A DNA stretch of 31,411 bases from Euryarchaeota archaeon UBA556. GTDB lineage: Archaea > Thermoplasmatota > Poseidoniia > Poseidoniales > Thalassarchaeaceae. Position numbers and translations under genes: made by a program. The DNA lies in NCBI GenBank assembly GCA_002494975.1, contig DADI01000034.1:1-31411 (forward strand), written 5' to 3'. The notes below the pieces were generated by a model, which saw only the letters and a list, made by a program, of their open reading frames with translations, searched no databases and was not told the origin of the DNA. Below, piece after piece: positions 18,292-26,926 of this stretch (positions within the stretch are counted from its first letter, which is position 1; each line of letters starts with the position of its first letter).

Positions 18292-19026
18292 TCATTCTTC
18301 TCCATAAATGATTTTCTCATCATCGGCAAGTTTCATCATTTCTTTAATTGCATCTTCATCTAATGGATCGACCTGAGAATTAGTGAATCGTCGCTCTCTA
18401 CGACGTCTAGCATCAGCCAGACTTGGCACTAAGGTTTCAAATGTGGATGAATCTTCAGTTACCTTTTCTTCATGTGTTTCTAGACTGTAAGAGCGAATTC
18501 TTTGACGCTTCCGGTCTTGCTCAAGGCCGAATAGGACAGTTCCGTGTTCAGACCCCTGTAGTATTCCTTCAATAGCGGGTGTAGCCAAGGCTAGCGATTC
18601 CTGATCACCAATTACCAGGACCGTAGAACCATAAATTGCCATTTCTGTTCCAGTTAGTTCTTCAATAAGACTTCTAATACGGCCATTTGTCCCTATCAGT
18701 CTACTACGCATTCTCCTAGTTTGATTCGGTTGTCGGCCAACCCATTCTCGAATATCATACATTCTCAGAAATACTTCGTCATCAATAAGTTGGACTGCTC
18801 TTTTTGGAGCTAAACCCCTACCTATAGCAAATATAACATCTGGAAGTTTCATCTTAATTATTGGGTCAATAATTTCTCCTTCGGGCCAGATAACGCTAAC
18901 ATCACCGGAATTTGACTCAATATGTATCGATGCACCACATGCCTCTTCGATCATTTTCCTAGTAGAGCCGTGCTTACCTATGAGCACCGCAATACGATTT
19001 TTCGGGATCCGAGCTAAGTGCTCCAT
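18292..19026 (-). CDS. KH-domain RNA-binding protein, archaeal Dim2/Pno1 (Krr1-like)
   Basis: A 244-residue RNA-binding protein with two KH modules. The first has IPKNRIAVLIGKHGSTRKMI, with the GxxG loop GKHG (17-20). The second has GTNGRIRSLIEELTG, with GTNG (112-115), followed by IYGSTVLVIG. This is the archaeal homologue of Dim2/Pno1, which binds the 3' end of small-subunit rRNA precursor and in some archaea also touches aIF2alpha. The extra C-terminal tail (about 180-244) is charged and holds RRRRER, with no known domain. It follows RIO1 and aIF1A, an arrangement seen widely in archaea that ties it to small-subunit maturation. A separate leaderless promoter just upstream is possible. Confidence 0.88.
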   Translation of the reverse strand: MEHLARIPKNRIAVLIGKHGSTRKMIEEACGASIHIESNSGDVSVIWPEGEIIDPIIKMKLPDVIFAIGRGLAPKRAVQLIDDEVFLRMYDIREWVGRQPNQTRRMRSRLIGTNGRIRSLIEELTGTEMAIYGSTVLVIGDQESLALATPAIEGILQGSEHGTVLFGLEQDRKRQRIRSYSLETHEEKVTEDSSTFETLVPSLADARRRRERRFTNSQVDPLDEDAIKEMMKLADDEKIIYGEE

Positions 19027-19049
19027 GTTTTATGGGAATAGTGTCCCTG

Positions 19050-19056
19050 TTTTAAT
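19050..19056 (-). promoter_or_regulatory. Possible TATA element for the KH-protein gene inside the RIO1 stop region
   Basis: ATTAAAA on the minus strand overlaps the RIO1 stop codon and is centred 27 bases before the KH-protein ATG (19026). No Shine-Dalgarno motif precedes that ATG. This would allow a leaderless transcript independent of the upstream operon genes. The evidence is positional only. Confidence 0.28.
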
Positions 19057-19936
19057 CTCCGCCTGAAAGAGAAGGTAAGGTGAGTACTGGATCCTCTAAA
19101 ACTCGAAGTAAACTTTCCCCTAAATCTACATTATATCCTTGTTTGTTAATCCATTGTACCAATCTTGTAACATCTCTAACAAGAAACTCTTCAGAATGTG
19201 GATGTTGTTTAGTTACGCTCTGACCAACATCAATTACCCAAGGTTCACCATCTTTCCATAAAATATTATATTCAGAAAAATCCGCATGGACTAAACCTGC
19301 AGTTTGCCAATTAATTGCTAAGAAATCTAACAAGTCTTCGAATACTTCATATGGTTCATCTATAGTTATATCTTTCAGTCTTGGACTAACTCCGTCTCCT
19401 TCCCCTAAATATTCCATAATAAGGACGTTTTTCAGATTAGTAATCGGTCGAGGTACTCTAAGACCATGTTTTCTCATTCTCTTTAAATTTCTAAATTCTT
19501 TCCTAACCCAGATGTTAACTAATTCACGATGTCTTCTAGAAAGGCCTCCAAATCTAGGATCGCCGTCTATATATTTGGCTAATCCTTTGAAGACTGCGTT
19601 TGTTGTGTGAAATATCTTAACCGCTACTGGCCCATGATTTGAAGTTGCATGGAATACATGAGCTTCTTTTCCTCTAGCAATAGGATAATCGACTGTTTCA
19701 ATTTCTCCCTTTTGCATTAACTTATGAAGAGCCATTAGAGTAGATTTATCGAAAACAGCATCAAAAACTCTGCGATCAACCCAATCATATGTTCCTTTAC
19801 CTAGAACACCTTGAAGTCCATCTTCAATATCTGAAAACATTTGCTTAAATCTTGGCTCAGATAACCATGCGTGTTTCTTTTCACCGCGCATTATAGCATC
19901 GAGGTCGGGTAAATCCCAATCCTCTGATTCGGACAT
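19052..19936 (-). CDS. rio1: RIO1-type serine protein kinase
   Basis: A 294-residue atypical protein kinase needed for late small-subunit maturation. The nucleotide loop is ARGKEAHVF (87-95), the phosphate-anchoring lysine is in AVKIF (Lys107), the catalytic loop is HADFSEYN (217-224, Asp219 and Asn224) and the metal-binding aspartate is in VIDVGQSV (Asp236). RIO1 proteins have STGKEA where this has ARGKEA, which is a mild variation. The N-terminal winged helix is shorter than in RIO2, supporting RIO1. ATG 19936 is used because GGGTGA lies 4 bases before it; the frame extends to a TTG at 19948. The start is 5 bases past the aIF1A stop, so the two are coupled. Confidence 0.94.
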   Translation of the reverse strand: MSESEDWDLPDLDAIMRGEKKHAWLSEPRFKQMFSDIEDGLQGVLGKGTYDWVDRRVFDAVFDKSTLMALHKLMQKGEIETVDYPIARGKEAHVFHATSNHGPVAVKIFHTTNAVFKGLAKYIDGDPRFGGLSRRHRELVNIWVRKEFRNLKRMRKHGLRVPRPITNLKNVLIMEYLGEGDGVSPRLKDITIDEPYEVFEDLLDFLAINWQTAGLVHADFSEYNILWKDGEPWVIDVGQSVTKQHPHSEEFLVRDVTRLVQWINKQGYNVDLGESLLRVLEDPVLTLPSLSGGD

Positions 19937-19940
19937 AATT

Positions 19941-20453
19941 TCACCCAAAGAAAGAATCTATGTCATCTTCGTTAGATGTTGGCTCAACCCTTTCTGGCTG
20001 TTCATCAATAACAACTTCCTCTTCAGTATTGATTTCATCTTCAACAACTTCCTCATTAGCCGATACTTGACTAACTTCAGAAACATCTTCCGACATTCCA
20101 AACAAATCTACAATATCTGGAAGAACTCCCTTTCTAGACAAATATAAGGATTGAGTTTTAGTATATCTCATTACAACATTAGCTTTCTCATCTTGGAAGT
20201 CCCAAGGCTGTAGAACAATCAGATCCCCCTCTCTAACCCACTGGCGACGACGCATTTTACCAGGAATACGAGCGAGACGGCTATCTCCATCTTCACAAAC
20301 TGCTCTGACTCTTCTTCCACCGAGTATCTGGTCAGCAATGGCGAACATTTCGTTTACTTTACGATTAGGTAGAGGTACACGTATTTTGTCTCCACCACCA
20401 GATTCTAACCTTGCTAAAAGCTCAGCATCAACCTTCTCCTCTCGACGAGCCAT
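19941..20453 (-). CDS. eif1a: Translation initiation factor aIF1A with long acidic C-terminal tail
   Basis: A 170-residue protein. Residues about 22-112 form the S1/OB-fold core of aIF1A: IRVPLPNRKVNEMFAIADQI, GRRVRAVCEDGDSRLARIPG and REGDLIVLQPWDFQDEKANV. It binds the small-subunit A site and helps start-codon selection. Most archaeal aIF1A proteins end soon after this core at about 95-115 residues. This one continues with about 50 acidic residues (SEDVSEV, NEEVVEDEINTEEEVVIDE) ending in EDDIDSFFG. The tail recalls the eukaryotic eIF1A tail, whose terminal DIDDI motif contacts eIF5B. The gene begins an aIF1A-RIO1-KH block 44 bases after nuoN. Core call very sure; tail role inferred. Confidence 0.95.
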   Translation of the reverse strand: MARREEKVDAELLARLESGGGDKIRVPLPNRKVNEMFAIADQILGGRRVRAVCEDGDSRLARIPGKMRRRQWVREGDLIVLQPWDFQDEKANVVMRYTKTQSLYLSRKGVLPDIVDLFGMSEDVSEVSQVSANEEVVEDEINTEEEVVIDEQPERVEPTSNEDDIDSFFG

Positions 20454-20497
20454 AGTTGTCGGTCTAGCGTCACCTATGTGAAGTTGAGCCTTCTAAC

Positions 20498-22183
20498 TCA
20501 GTTAGAAATAAACGAATCTATTGCATCTGCTACCATTTGTAAGATAGAATCGCTAAGTGGACCAATACCGATAATTACAGTAAATAGTGCGCAGAATACT
20601 ATTGCTATTCGTAGACTCAATGCGTCTTTCATAGGTTTACTATTTTCTGGTTCTTCGAAGAACATCACTAATCCAATTCTGAGATAATAGAACATAGATA
20701 AAGCAGAATTCAGGACTATAGCAAATGCTAACCAAAAGACTGGGTCGACACTAGTAATCCAATCCATAACTGAAGACACATCAGATGCACCAGTACCTGC
20801 AGAGATATTGACTATTCCATTTATCATTAAGAATTTAGACAAGAATCCAGATAATGGAGGGACGCCTGCTAATGAGAGCATGAACAAGAACATTGAACCT
20901 GCAATCAATGGTTCTCTTCTAGCCAATCCATGAAGATCTTCTAATTCGTGACTACGACCTTCTGTTTCAAGAAGAGAAAGTACAAGGAATGCTCCAAATT
21001 TGAAAACTACCAGAACTGCAAGATGGAATACTATAGCGGTTAAGACTAGTTTCATGGCTTCTTCTGATGCTAAACCACTACCAATTGCTGCCAATCCCGC
21101 TAACATATATCCTGCATGAGAAACACTTGAATAAGCAAGAATACGTTTAGGATTAGTACTTGTTAGAGCGGCTAAGTTACCCCAGGTCATAGTTACAACA
21201 GCAATTATTGCAATCGCAGTAAACCAGAAAGCCTCACCAGAATCAGGCATAGTTACTGTGATTAAAATTCGCATTAAAGCAACAAAACCCATCGCCTTCG
21301 AAGCTGTTGCTAGGAGGCCTGCGACAGGAGACGATGCACCCGAATAAGCATCAGGTGCTGCAAGATGAAAAGGTGCTGCACCAACCTTAAATCCGAAAGC
21401 AACCAACATTAAACCTACAGCAATTCCTGCAATAGGGTCTACTGTTTCAGATTCAACCCACGCCGATGCAAGAGCGTCTAGAGAAAGATCACCATTCCAT
21501 AAGTAAAGCATTGACATACCATATATTCCGATTGCCGAAGCAACTGAACCCACAATGAAATATTTCATTCCTGCTTCACCACCAATTTTACTTTCCTTAT
21601 GGAAGGCAACAAGAATGTATGATGAAAGTGAAGCTAATTCAATACAAACGAAGAGCATAAACAAATGAGTTGCCATAGACATAAGACTCATCCCCAGCCC
21701 AACCATTATCAGAATAATATGGAAATCTACTTGTCGACGATTATCGATTAGTGCATTAATTTTCTTTGTAGCTACATTTTCAGAATCACTCTCTTTAGGG
21801 GCTTTGAGATTTGCCCTAGCTGGGATTCTATGAGTTGTTGCTATAGTCGCTAAAATTAGTGCAGCAGTAAATATCAATGTAAATAAACGGCTAAATGGAG
21901 TTACTTCTAATGTATCTCCTACTTTACCATAGGTTGTTTGCATTAGAGCGAAGAAAAATGCTGCTGAGAAGATAATTAATGAAACTCTGTTAGGTAATTT
22001 AGGGTTACTTGTAAGCTTAAATCGATTACCTCCAATTAATATTGGCACCTTCATCCTTGACAACGGTATTCTGAAACTTGCATCTCCAAAATTAGGGATT
22101 AAAATTATAGCAATTAGTCCCGCTAACATTATTAATTCAGGAATAATTAGTTCCGCTTCTGTAGTACTAAGAGGTAAATTCAT
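20498..22183 (-). CDS. nuoN: Complex I membrane subunit N (proton-pumping antiporter-like)
   Basis: A 561-residue membrane subunit related to Mrp antiporters, one of three pump modules of respiratory complex I. About 14 or more helices are visible, with the conserved FHLAAPDAYSGASSPVAG loop and the ILAYSSVSHAGYML helix, whose lysine-containing partner helices fit NuoN. It is longer than the roughly 485 of E. coli NuoN because of hydrophilic loops near the N-terminus (about 30-65 and 125-150). The ATG overlaps the nuoM stop as ATGA. It is the last nuo gene of the cluster; aIF1A follows after 44 bases. Confidence 0.95.
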   Translation of the reverse strand: MNLPLSTTEAELIIPELIMLAGLIAIILIPNFGDASFRIPLSRMKVPILIGGNRFKLTSNPKLPNRVSLIIFSAAFFFALMQTTYGKVGDTLEVTPFSRLFTLIFTAALILATIATTHRIPARANLKAPKESDSENVATKKINALIDNRRQVDFHIILIMVGLGMSLMSMATHLFMLFVCIELASLSSYILVAFHKESKIGGEAGMKYFIVGSVASAIGIYGMSMLYLWNGDLSLDALASAWVESETVDPIAGIAVGLMLVAFGFKVGAAPFHLAAPDAYSGASSPVAGLLATASKAMGFVALMRILITVTMPDSGEAFWFTAIAIIAVVTMTWGNLAALTSTNPKRILAYSSVSHAGYMLAGLAAIGSGLASEEAMKLVLTAIVFHLAVLVVFKFGAFLVLSLLETEGRSHELEDLHGLARREPLIAGSMFLFMLSLAGVPPLSGFLSKFLMINGIVNISAGTGASDVSSVMDWITSVDPVFWLAFAIVLNSALSMFYYLRIGLVMFFEEPENSKPMKDALSLRIAIVFCALFTVIIGIGPLSDSILQMVADAIDSFISN

Positions 22184-23778
22184 GGTTTAACCCCCTGATT
22201 AATTATTTCTTCAAGTAAAACATCTTGAATAAAACTAGTAGACCAATCTGACATCATATCGAAGAATATAAATGGGAAAATACCAAATAAAACCGTGAGG
22301 ATTCCAAGAATGAACATACTTGTATTTTCATGCCAAGTAATGTCACGAGGTTCCTCACCATGTAGTGATTCGGGGAGAATTCCATGATGTCTATCATTAG
22401 ATTCAAAGATTGTCTTTTGCATAGAATTGAGATAATATACAGCAGTAATGATCAACGTTAATGCAGGTAAAATTACCAACCAACCGAAACTCATCCAAAA
22501 AGCGATCAATATTGCAACCTCTGCGACGAAGCCTGCAAGTAATGGGAGACCAAGGCTACCCATCCAACCAAGCATCATGTGAGCTGCCAAGTAAGGTGAA
22601 TGGTGAGCAATACCTCTCATAGAACCGATTTCAAGAGTATGATAATGATGTTTGAAGGCACCTGCTACCGCGAATAATAGGGGACTGATAATCCCATGGG
22701 CGAACATCATGAAAAGTGCTCCTGCAATTCCTAGAGGTTGCATAGTAGCAATGCCCAAGAATATTAGTCCCATATGAGATACTGATGAATAAGCAACCAT
22801 TCTCTTAAGATTTGTTTGACCCATGCAAACCCATGCGCCATAAACCAAACTAGACATACCTAGAATGACTAATATTGGGACAAATACAACTGTTGACTCG
22901 GGGAACAAAGATACTGCAACTCTCAAGAAACCATATGCGCCCATCTTCAGCATTACACCAGCTAGTAGCATTGAACCAGCAGTTGGTGCCTGGACGTGAG
23001 CATCAGGTAACCATGTATGTACAGGGACGCTAGGCATCTTAGTTGCGAATCCAATAAGTAGGAGTATCCATACTAGATGCCTAAGGCCTTCAGATTGTAT
23101 CATCTCACTATTCATTTCTAGAAGATTGAAATGATGGCCTGTGATCGTACCAGATACACCCGCTATATCACCAGTATGGAAGTACATGATGAGAATTCCA
23201 ACAAGCATAACTACGCTTGCAGTAAATGTATAGATGAAGAATTTCATTGATGCGTATTTTCGATCGTCTCCACCCCAGACCAATATCAGGAAGAACATCG
23301 GAATCAGAGTCATTTCCCAAAACACGTAGAAAACAAATAAATCTAGAGCAACAAAGACTCCGATTAAAGCGCCTTCCATAACTAAGATTAGTGGATGGAA
23401 AATATGCCCTTCCTTTGCATCCCATTCTACTAACATAGAGAGGGGAATTAACAAAGCAGTTAGCCAAACCATTGGTAGAGAAAGGGCGTCAACACCTACT
23501 ATCCATGATACACCAATAGATGAAATTAGAGTTACAGGTTCATCATTCATCAACTGATACTCCCCCATATTTATGTTTAACCAGTCTATACCACCAAAAT
23601 TTTCGAAAGAGATGTATGAGGCAATAACAAATAATGCTAAAGACACACCAAAACTAATACTTCGATTTACTTTACGAAGACTATCAGCAGAACTTCCAGG
23701 TAATAATTGTGGAAGTATCAAGAGTAGTAAACCGACTCCGAGAGGAGTTAGAGTTAGAATTGTTAACATATCGCTCAA
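22180..23778 (-). CDS. nuoM: Complex I membrane subunit M (proton-pumping antiporter-like)
   Basis: A roughly 532-residue antiporter-like pump subunit. HTWLPDAHVQAPTAGSMLL, MLKMGAYGFLR and MVAYSSVSHMGLIFLG are the hallmark segments, and FVFYVFWEMTLIPMFFLI carries the conserved glutamate in helix 5. The frame is open to a TTG at 23811. I place the start at the TTG at 23778 because GGTGA lies exactly 4 bases upstream and the codon overlaps the nuoL stop as TTGA, the same geometry as the ATGA junctions elsewhere in the operon. The ATG at 23769 (MLTILTLTPLG) is the alternative and loses only three residues. Confidence 0.93.
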   Translation of the reverse strand: MSDMLTILTLTPLGVGLLLLILPQLLPGSSADSLRKVNRSISFGVSLALFVIASYISFENFGGIDWLNINMGEYQLMNDEPVTLISSIGVSWIVGVDALSLPMVWLTALLIPLSMLVEWDAKEGHIFHPLILVMEGALIGVFVALDLFVFYVFWEMTLIPMFFLILVWGGDDRKYASMKFFIYTFTASVVMLVGILIMYFHTGDIAGVSGTITGHHFNLLEMNSEMIQSEGLRHLVWILLLIGFATKMPSVPVHTWLPDAHVQAPTAGSMLLAGVMLKMGAYGFLRVAVSLFPESTVVFVPILVILGMSSLVYGAWVCMGQTNLKRMVAYSSVSHMGLIFLGIATMQPLGIAGALFMMFAHGIISPLLFAVAGAFKHHYHTLEIGSMRGIAHHSPYLAAHMMLGWMGSLGLPLLAGFVAEVAILIAFWMSFGWLVILPALTLIITAVYYLNSMQKTIFESNDRHHGILPESLHGEEPRDITWHENTSMFILGILTVLFGIFPFIFFDMMSDWSTSFIQDVLLEEIINQGVKP

Positions 23779-26072
23779 GCGTTCACCCCCACTAATAGTG
23801 CAAATATACAAAGTGCACCCACAGTAGCCATCAAAATATAGTCACGAGCACTGCCAGTTGTGACCTTACGAATTTGAACGGAGCCAAGAACAGAATTCGA
23901 TTCAACTTGTTTGATAATTCCATCAATCACATTCTTGTCAAACCAAGCTGAAAATTCAGCAAATGGGATTACAGTTCTAGAAATAATTCCTTCATACAGA
24001 TCATCGAAATATAGTCTCTTATCCAAAGCCTCTGCTAATTGTGATTCAGCCAACCAAGTAACGTCTTGAGTTCCAAACTTTCCTGATAGTTTAACTAACC
24101 AACCCACGAAAATATTAGCATTCTGACCCTCTTTAAGTTGGCCACCATGGATTCTAGCAGCCATTACAGGTCCTATCACGAATGATAGCAATATTGTCGT
24201 CCAACCTACCAAACGTAACTTACTATCATCAGGTAAAAATGCATGCTCTAACTCATGTATTATTTGCTCTAGTAGAGAATGTCCATGCAAAGAAAGATGA
24301 TTACTCTCATTAGATAAGAAATCGACAACGCCTAATGTTGCTAATGCAAAACCACCGATTGCCGTGATTAATGTGAGGATAAGAAGTGGTTCTTTAATCC
24401 AAGGAGTGGACTCATGGACATGATCTATGACATCACTCTTAGGCTGTCCAGCAAATGTCATAAACCACATTCTGGACATATAAAAACCAGTCATTCCTGC
24501 AGTGGCTAAAATTAGAAGTGCAGGACCAAGCATCATTGTTTCACCATGGAAATAAGCAGCCCAAGTTTCTGCAATTATTCCTTCTTTAGACCAAAAACCT
24601 CCAATTAGAGGAATACCAATAATTGACATGGAGCCAAACATCATTGCAGTTGAAGTAACTGGCATCTTAGAGGCAAGTCCTCCCATATTACGCATATCTT
24701 GTGGATCAAAATCATGATCTCCATGATCTGACCCGTGATGCAAGTGATCATGGGCATGATGGACTTCGTGAATTACAGACCCACTAGCCATGAATAACAT
24801 TCCTTTAGCCATAGCATGGTTAAACAAGTGGAATAATGATGCACCTAAAACAAAGTAACCAGCATGATGGTCGCCTGTATTGAGGAAATACAGCGCTGAA
24901 CCTAAACCTGTGAATATATATGCTAACTGAGACATCGTGGAATAAGCGAGAACTTTCTTGATGTCATTTTGGACGAAAGCGATTGAGGCTGCCATAAATG
25001 CTGTAATTCCTCCTATCCAAGCAACTATTAAGCCGAAATCTTCTAGCCCAGCAACACCATGATGATGGACATCAACAAATGGCATTAATCTAGCAACCAA
25101 GTACAAACCAGCGTTAACCATTGTAGCAGCGTGTATTAGAGCAGATACAGGAGTTGGCCCTTCCATCGCATCGGGTAACCAGACATGTAATGGGAATTGT
25201 GCACTCTTGCCAACTGCACCAATGAATAGCATCATTAGAGCCCAAAATAACTGACTAGATTCGACTACTGCTCCGCCAATACCTGTTGATGGGTCATCAA
25301 ATACTACAGCAAAATCAAGAGAGCCATAAATATCGTATAAAATTAGAAGACCAATCATCAAAAATACATCACCAACTCTGGTAGTTAGGAATGCTTTCTT
25401 TGCTGCCGCAGCTGCACTTTCTTTCCAGTAATAGAAACCTATCAAGAGATAGGAACATAATCCCATGACTTCCCAGAAAATAAACAGCCACAAGAAATTG
25501 TCAGCAAGAACCATTCCAAACATACCTAAACTGAAAAGAACAAACTCTGCAAAGAAGCGATGATTACTATCTTCGTTGATAGGATCAGTAGTCATGTAAC
25601 CAATAGCAAACCAGCAAATTAGGAAACACAAGAATGTTGCAACAAAAAGAAGCATCAAAGTTAGAGAATCAACCCATACATCAACTCCTAATATACGATT
25701 CTGAGAGATTGTATAATCAGACTGTAAAACATCGAAGGAAATCCATTCTAACCAACTTGCCACAGTATTTTCTTGAATATCCGCATGACCAATGAGATAG
25801 TCATAAACGATCCAAATAGTAGTACTAAGAGATACTGAAAGCGCGGCTAAACCTAGAATTCCACCTTCTTTCCAGGTGTTCTTCCATGTTTCATTTTTAT
25901 TATAAATCTGGCCGGTTATTAGAATAATTGGAAACATGACAAAAGGAGCAACGACGATTAACCAAGCAAAATCTGTAGGGGAAGAATCTGATTGCAATGA
26001 AAGGATTGGGACAATTGCTAAGAACGGCAATAACGGAAGTAGAAGACGATATTCATTTTTTGTTTCACCCAT
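23775..26072 (-). CDS. nuoL: Complex I membrane subunit L (distal pump) with His-rich loop
   Basis: A 765-residue subunit, the largest antiporter-like module, with a C-terminal extension that in the family forms the lateral helix along the membrane arm. Signature segments are VDSLTLMLLFVATFLCFLI, LLIGFYYWKESAAAAAKKAF, FPLHVWLPDAMEGPTPVSAL and VLAYSTMSQLAYIFTG. At about residues 433-458, where relatives usually go directly from GSVIH to QDMRxMGGL, this protein has an insert with nine His residues (HHAHDHLHHGSDHGDHD). A second cluster VDVHHHG lies earlier. ATG 26072 is chosen because AGGTGAT lies 4 bases upstream; the frame extends three codons to a GTG. Confidence 0.95.
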   Translation of the reverse strand: MGETKNEYRLLLPLLPFLAIVPILSLQSDSSPTDFAWLIVVAPFVMFPIILITGQIYNKNETWKNTWKEGGILGLAALSVSLSTTIWIVYDYLIGHADIQENTVASWLEWISFDVLQSDYTISQNRILGVDVWVDSLTLMLLFVATFLCFLICWFAIGYMTTDPINEDSNHRFFAEFVLFSLGMFGMVLADNFLWLFIFWEVMGLCSYLLIGFYYWKESAAAAAKKAFLTTRVGDVFLMIGLLILYDIYGSLDFAVVFDDPSTGIGGAVVESSQLFWALMMLFIGAVGKSAQFPLHVWLPDAMEGPTPVSALIHAATMVNAGLYLVARLMPFVDVHHHGVAGLEDFGLIVAWIGGITAFMAASIAFVQNDIKKVLAYSTMSQLAYIFTGLGSALYFLNTGDHHAGYFVLGASLFHLFNHAMAKGMLFMASGSVIHEVHHAHDHLHHGSDHGDHDFDPQDMRNMGGLASKMPVTSTAMMFGSMSIIGIPLIGGFWSKEGIIAETWAAYFHGETMMLGPALLILATAGMTGFYMSRMWFMTFAGQPKSDVIDHVHESTPWIKEPLLILTLITAIGGFALATLGVVDFLSNESNHLSLHGHSLLEQIIHELEHAFLPDDSKLRLVGWTTILLSFVIGPVMAARIHGGQLKEGQNANIFVGWLVKLSGKFGTQDVTWLAESQLAEALDKRLYFDDLYEGIISRTVIPFAEFSAWFDKNVIDGIIKQVESNSVLGSVQIRKVTTGSARDYILMATVGALCIFALLVGVNA

Positions 26073-26082
26073 AAATATCACC

Positions 26083-26385
26083 TCAGTTCCTCAGAATACT
26101 CGCTTCATCAAGAGATATCGTCTCTTGTGTGCTGTATAGCGAAAGAAGAATTGCTAAGCCTATTGCGACTTCTGCAGCTGCAATGGCTATAGCTATTGCA
26201 GTGAATACCCAACCATCTACATCGCCATAATGGGATGCACCTGCTACAAAATTTAGATTAGCTGCATTTAGCATAACCTCAATACACATTAGAACGATAA
26301 TAGCATTTTTCCTAGTGAATGCACCAAGAAGGCCGATACCAAATAAGATTACACCAAGACCTGAAATCCAACTTGGATCAATCAT
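26083..26385 (-). CDS. nuoK: Complex I membrane subunit K
   Basis: A 100-residue, three-helix subunit of the proton path, the same length as E. coli NuoK. The two buried glutamates needed for pumping are at the same positions as in E. coli: Glu36 (MCIEVMLNAANLNFV) and Glu72 (AAAEVAIGLAI). The ATG overlaps the stop of the preceding nuoJ2 gene as ATGA, with GGTGA 6 bases before it. The nuoL gene starts 10 bases later. Confidence 0.95.
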   Translation of the reverse strand: MIDPSWISGLGVILFGIGLLGAFTRKNAIIVLMCIEVMLNAANLNFVAGASHYGDVDGWVFTAIAIAIAAAEVAIGLAILLSLYSTQETISLDEASILRN

Positions 26386-26654
26386 AAATCTTCACCGCCC
26401 ATATCCCAAATTAAATTAATCAATCTTTCATCCCTTACAAGATAGGATGCGCCTACCATTGCCATAGCAAGAAGTGCTCCAAGAATTACTGTAGCAATAG
26501 CCCATTGATCACCATACAAAGCAAGAGCGAAATCTACAGTATTAGGAGGGGATGCTGTCGAATTATCCCACATAGGATGTGACATGACTTCGTTTAGCAT
26601 CACTAATATAAATCCAAAAAGTCCGATCTTAGTTAACGCAGAAATTGCTTTCAT
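26382..26654 (-). CDS. nuoJ2: Complex I subunit J, C-terminal half (split NuoJ)
   Basis: A 90-residue protein with two hydrophobic segments (about 9-25 and 50-73). It corresponds to the second half of the five-helix NuoJ of bacteria. The sequence after the second helix (VRDERLINLIW) is poorly conserved, so the call rests mainly on position between the NuoJ N-half and NuoK and on size. A divided nuoJ is known from some archaeal complex I/Fpo operons. Start ATG overlaps the previous stop as ATGA, with GGTGAT 5 bases upstream. Confidence 0.78.
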   Translation of the reverse strand: MKAISALTKIGLFGFILVMLNEVMSHPMWDNSTASPPNTVDFALALYGDQWAIATVILGALLAMAMVGASYLVRDERLINLIWDMGGEDL

Positions 26655-26920
26655 TCAACATCACCTTCTTGAATTTGACGACGAGTTAACATAACTCCGA
26701 ATTGAACAACAAGCATTACTGAACCAAGATAAACCAAGATTTGTATAGCAGCCAACATTTCTGCTGCTGCCAGCACCATTACTCCAGCAACTGCCATGAA
26801 AGTTAACATGAGTGAAAGAAGGGAGTGGGCTACTCTTCTAGCATATACACAACCTAGTGCCCCAATAATAGCGGCAGCTGAAAGTATCACGAATACTAGG
26901 GCTTCGAAGTCTATATTCAT
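26651..26920 (-). CDS. nuoJ1: Complex I subunit J, N-terminal half (split NuoJ)
   Basis: An 89-residue protein with three helices. The third carries the family segment ILVYLGSVMLVVQFGVML, matching the Y-x-G-x-x-x-V pi-bulge helix of NuoJ that couples the quinone end to the pumps. ARRVAHSLLSLMLTFMAVAG matches helix 2. It ends with a charged tail just after this helix, where single-chain NuoJ would continue into helices 4 and 5, now encoded by the next gene. ATG start, 6 bases after the nuoI stop. Confidence 0.86.
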   Translation of the reverse strand: MNIDFEALVFVILSAAAIIGALGCVYARRVAHSLLSLMLTFMAVAGVMVLAAAEMLAAIQILVYLGSVMLVVQFGVMLTRRQIQEGDVE

Positions 26921-26926
26921 TGGAAA

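Noticed and set aside
23168-23467. Minus-strand 99-codon frame inside nuoM
   Set aside because: Frame shadow of nuoM with no membrane pattern or start site of its own.
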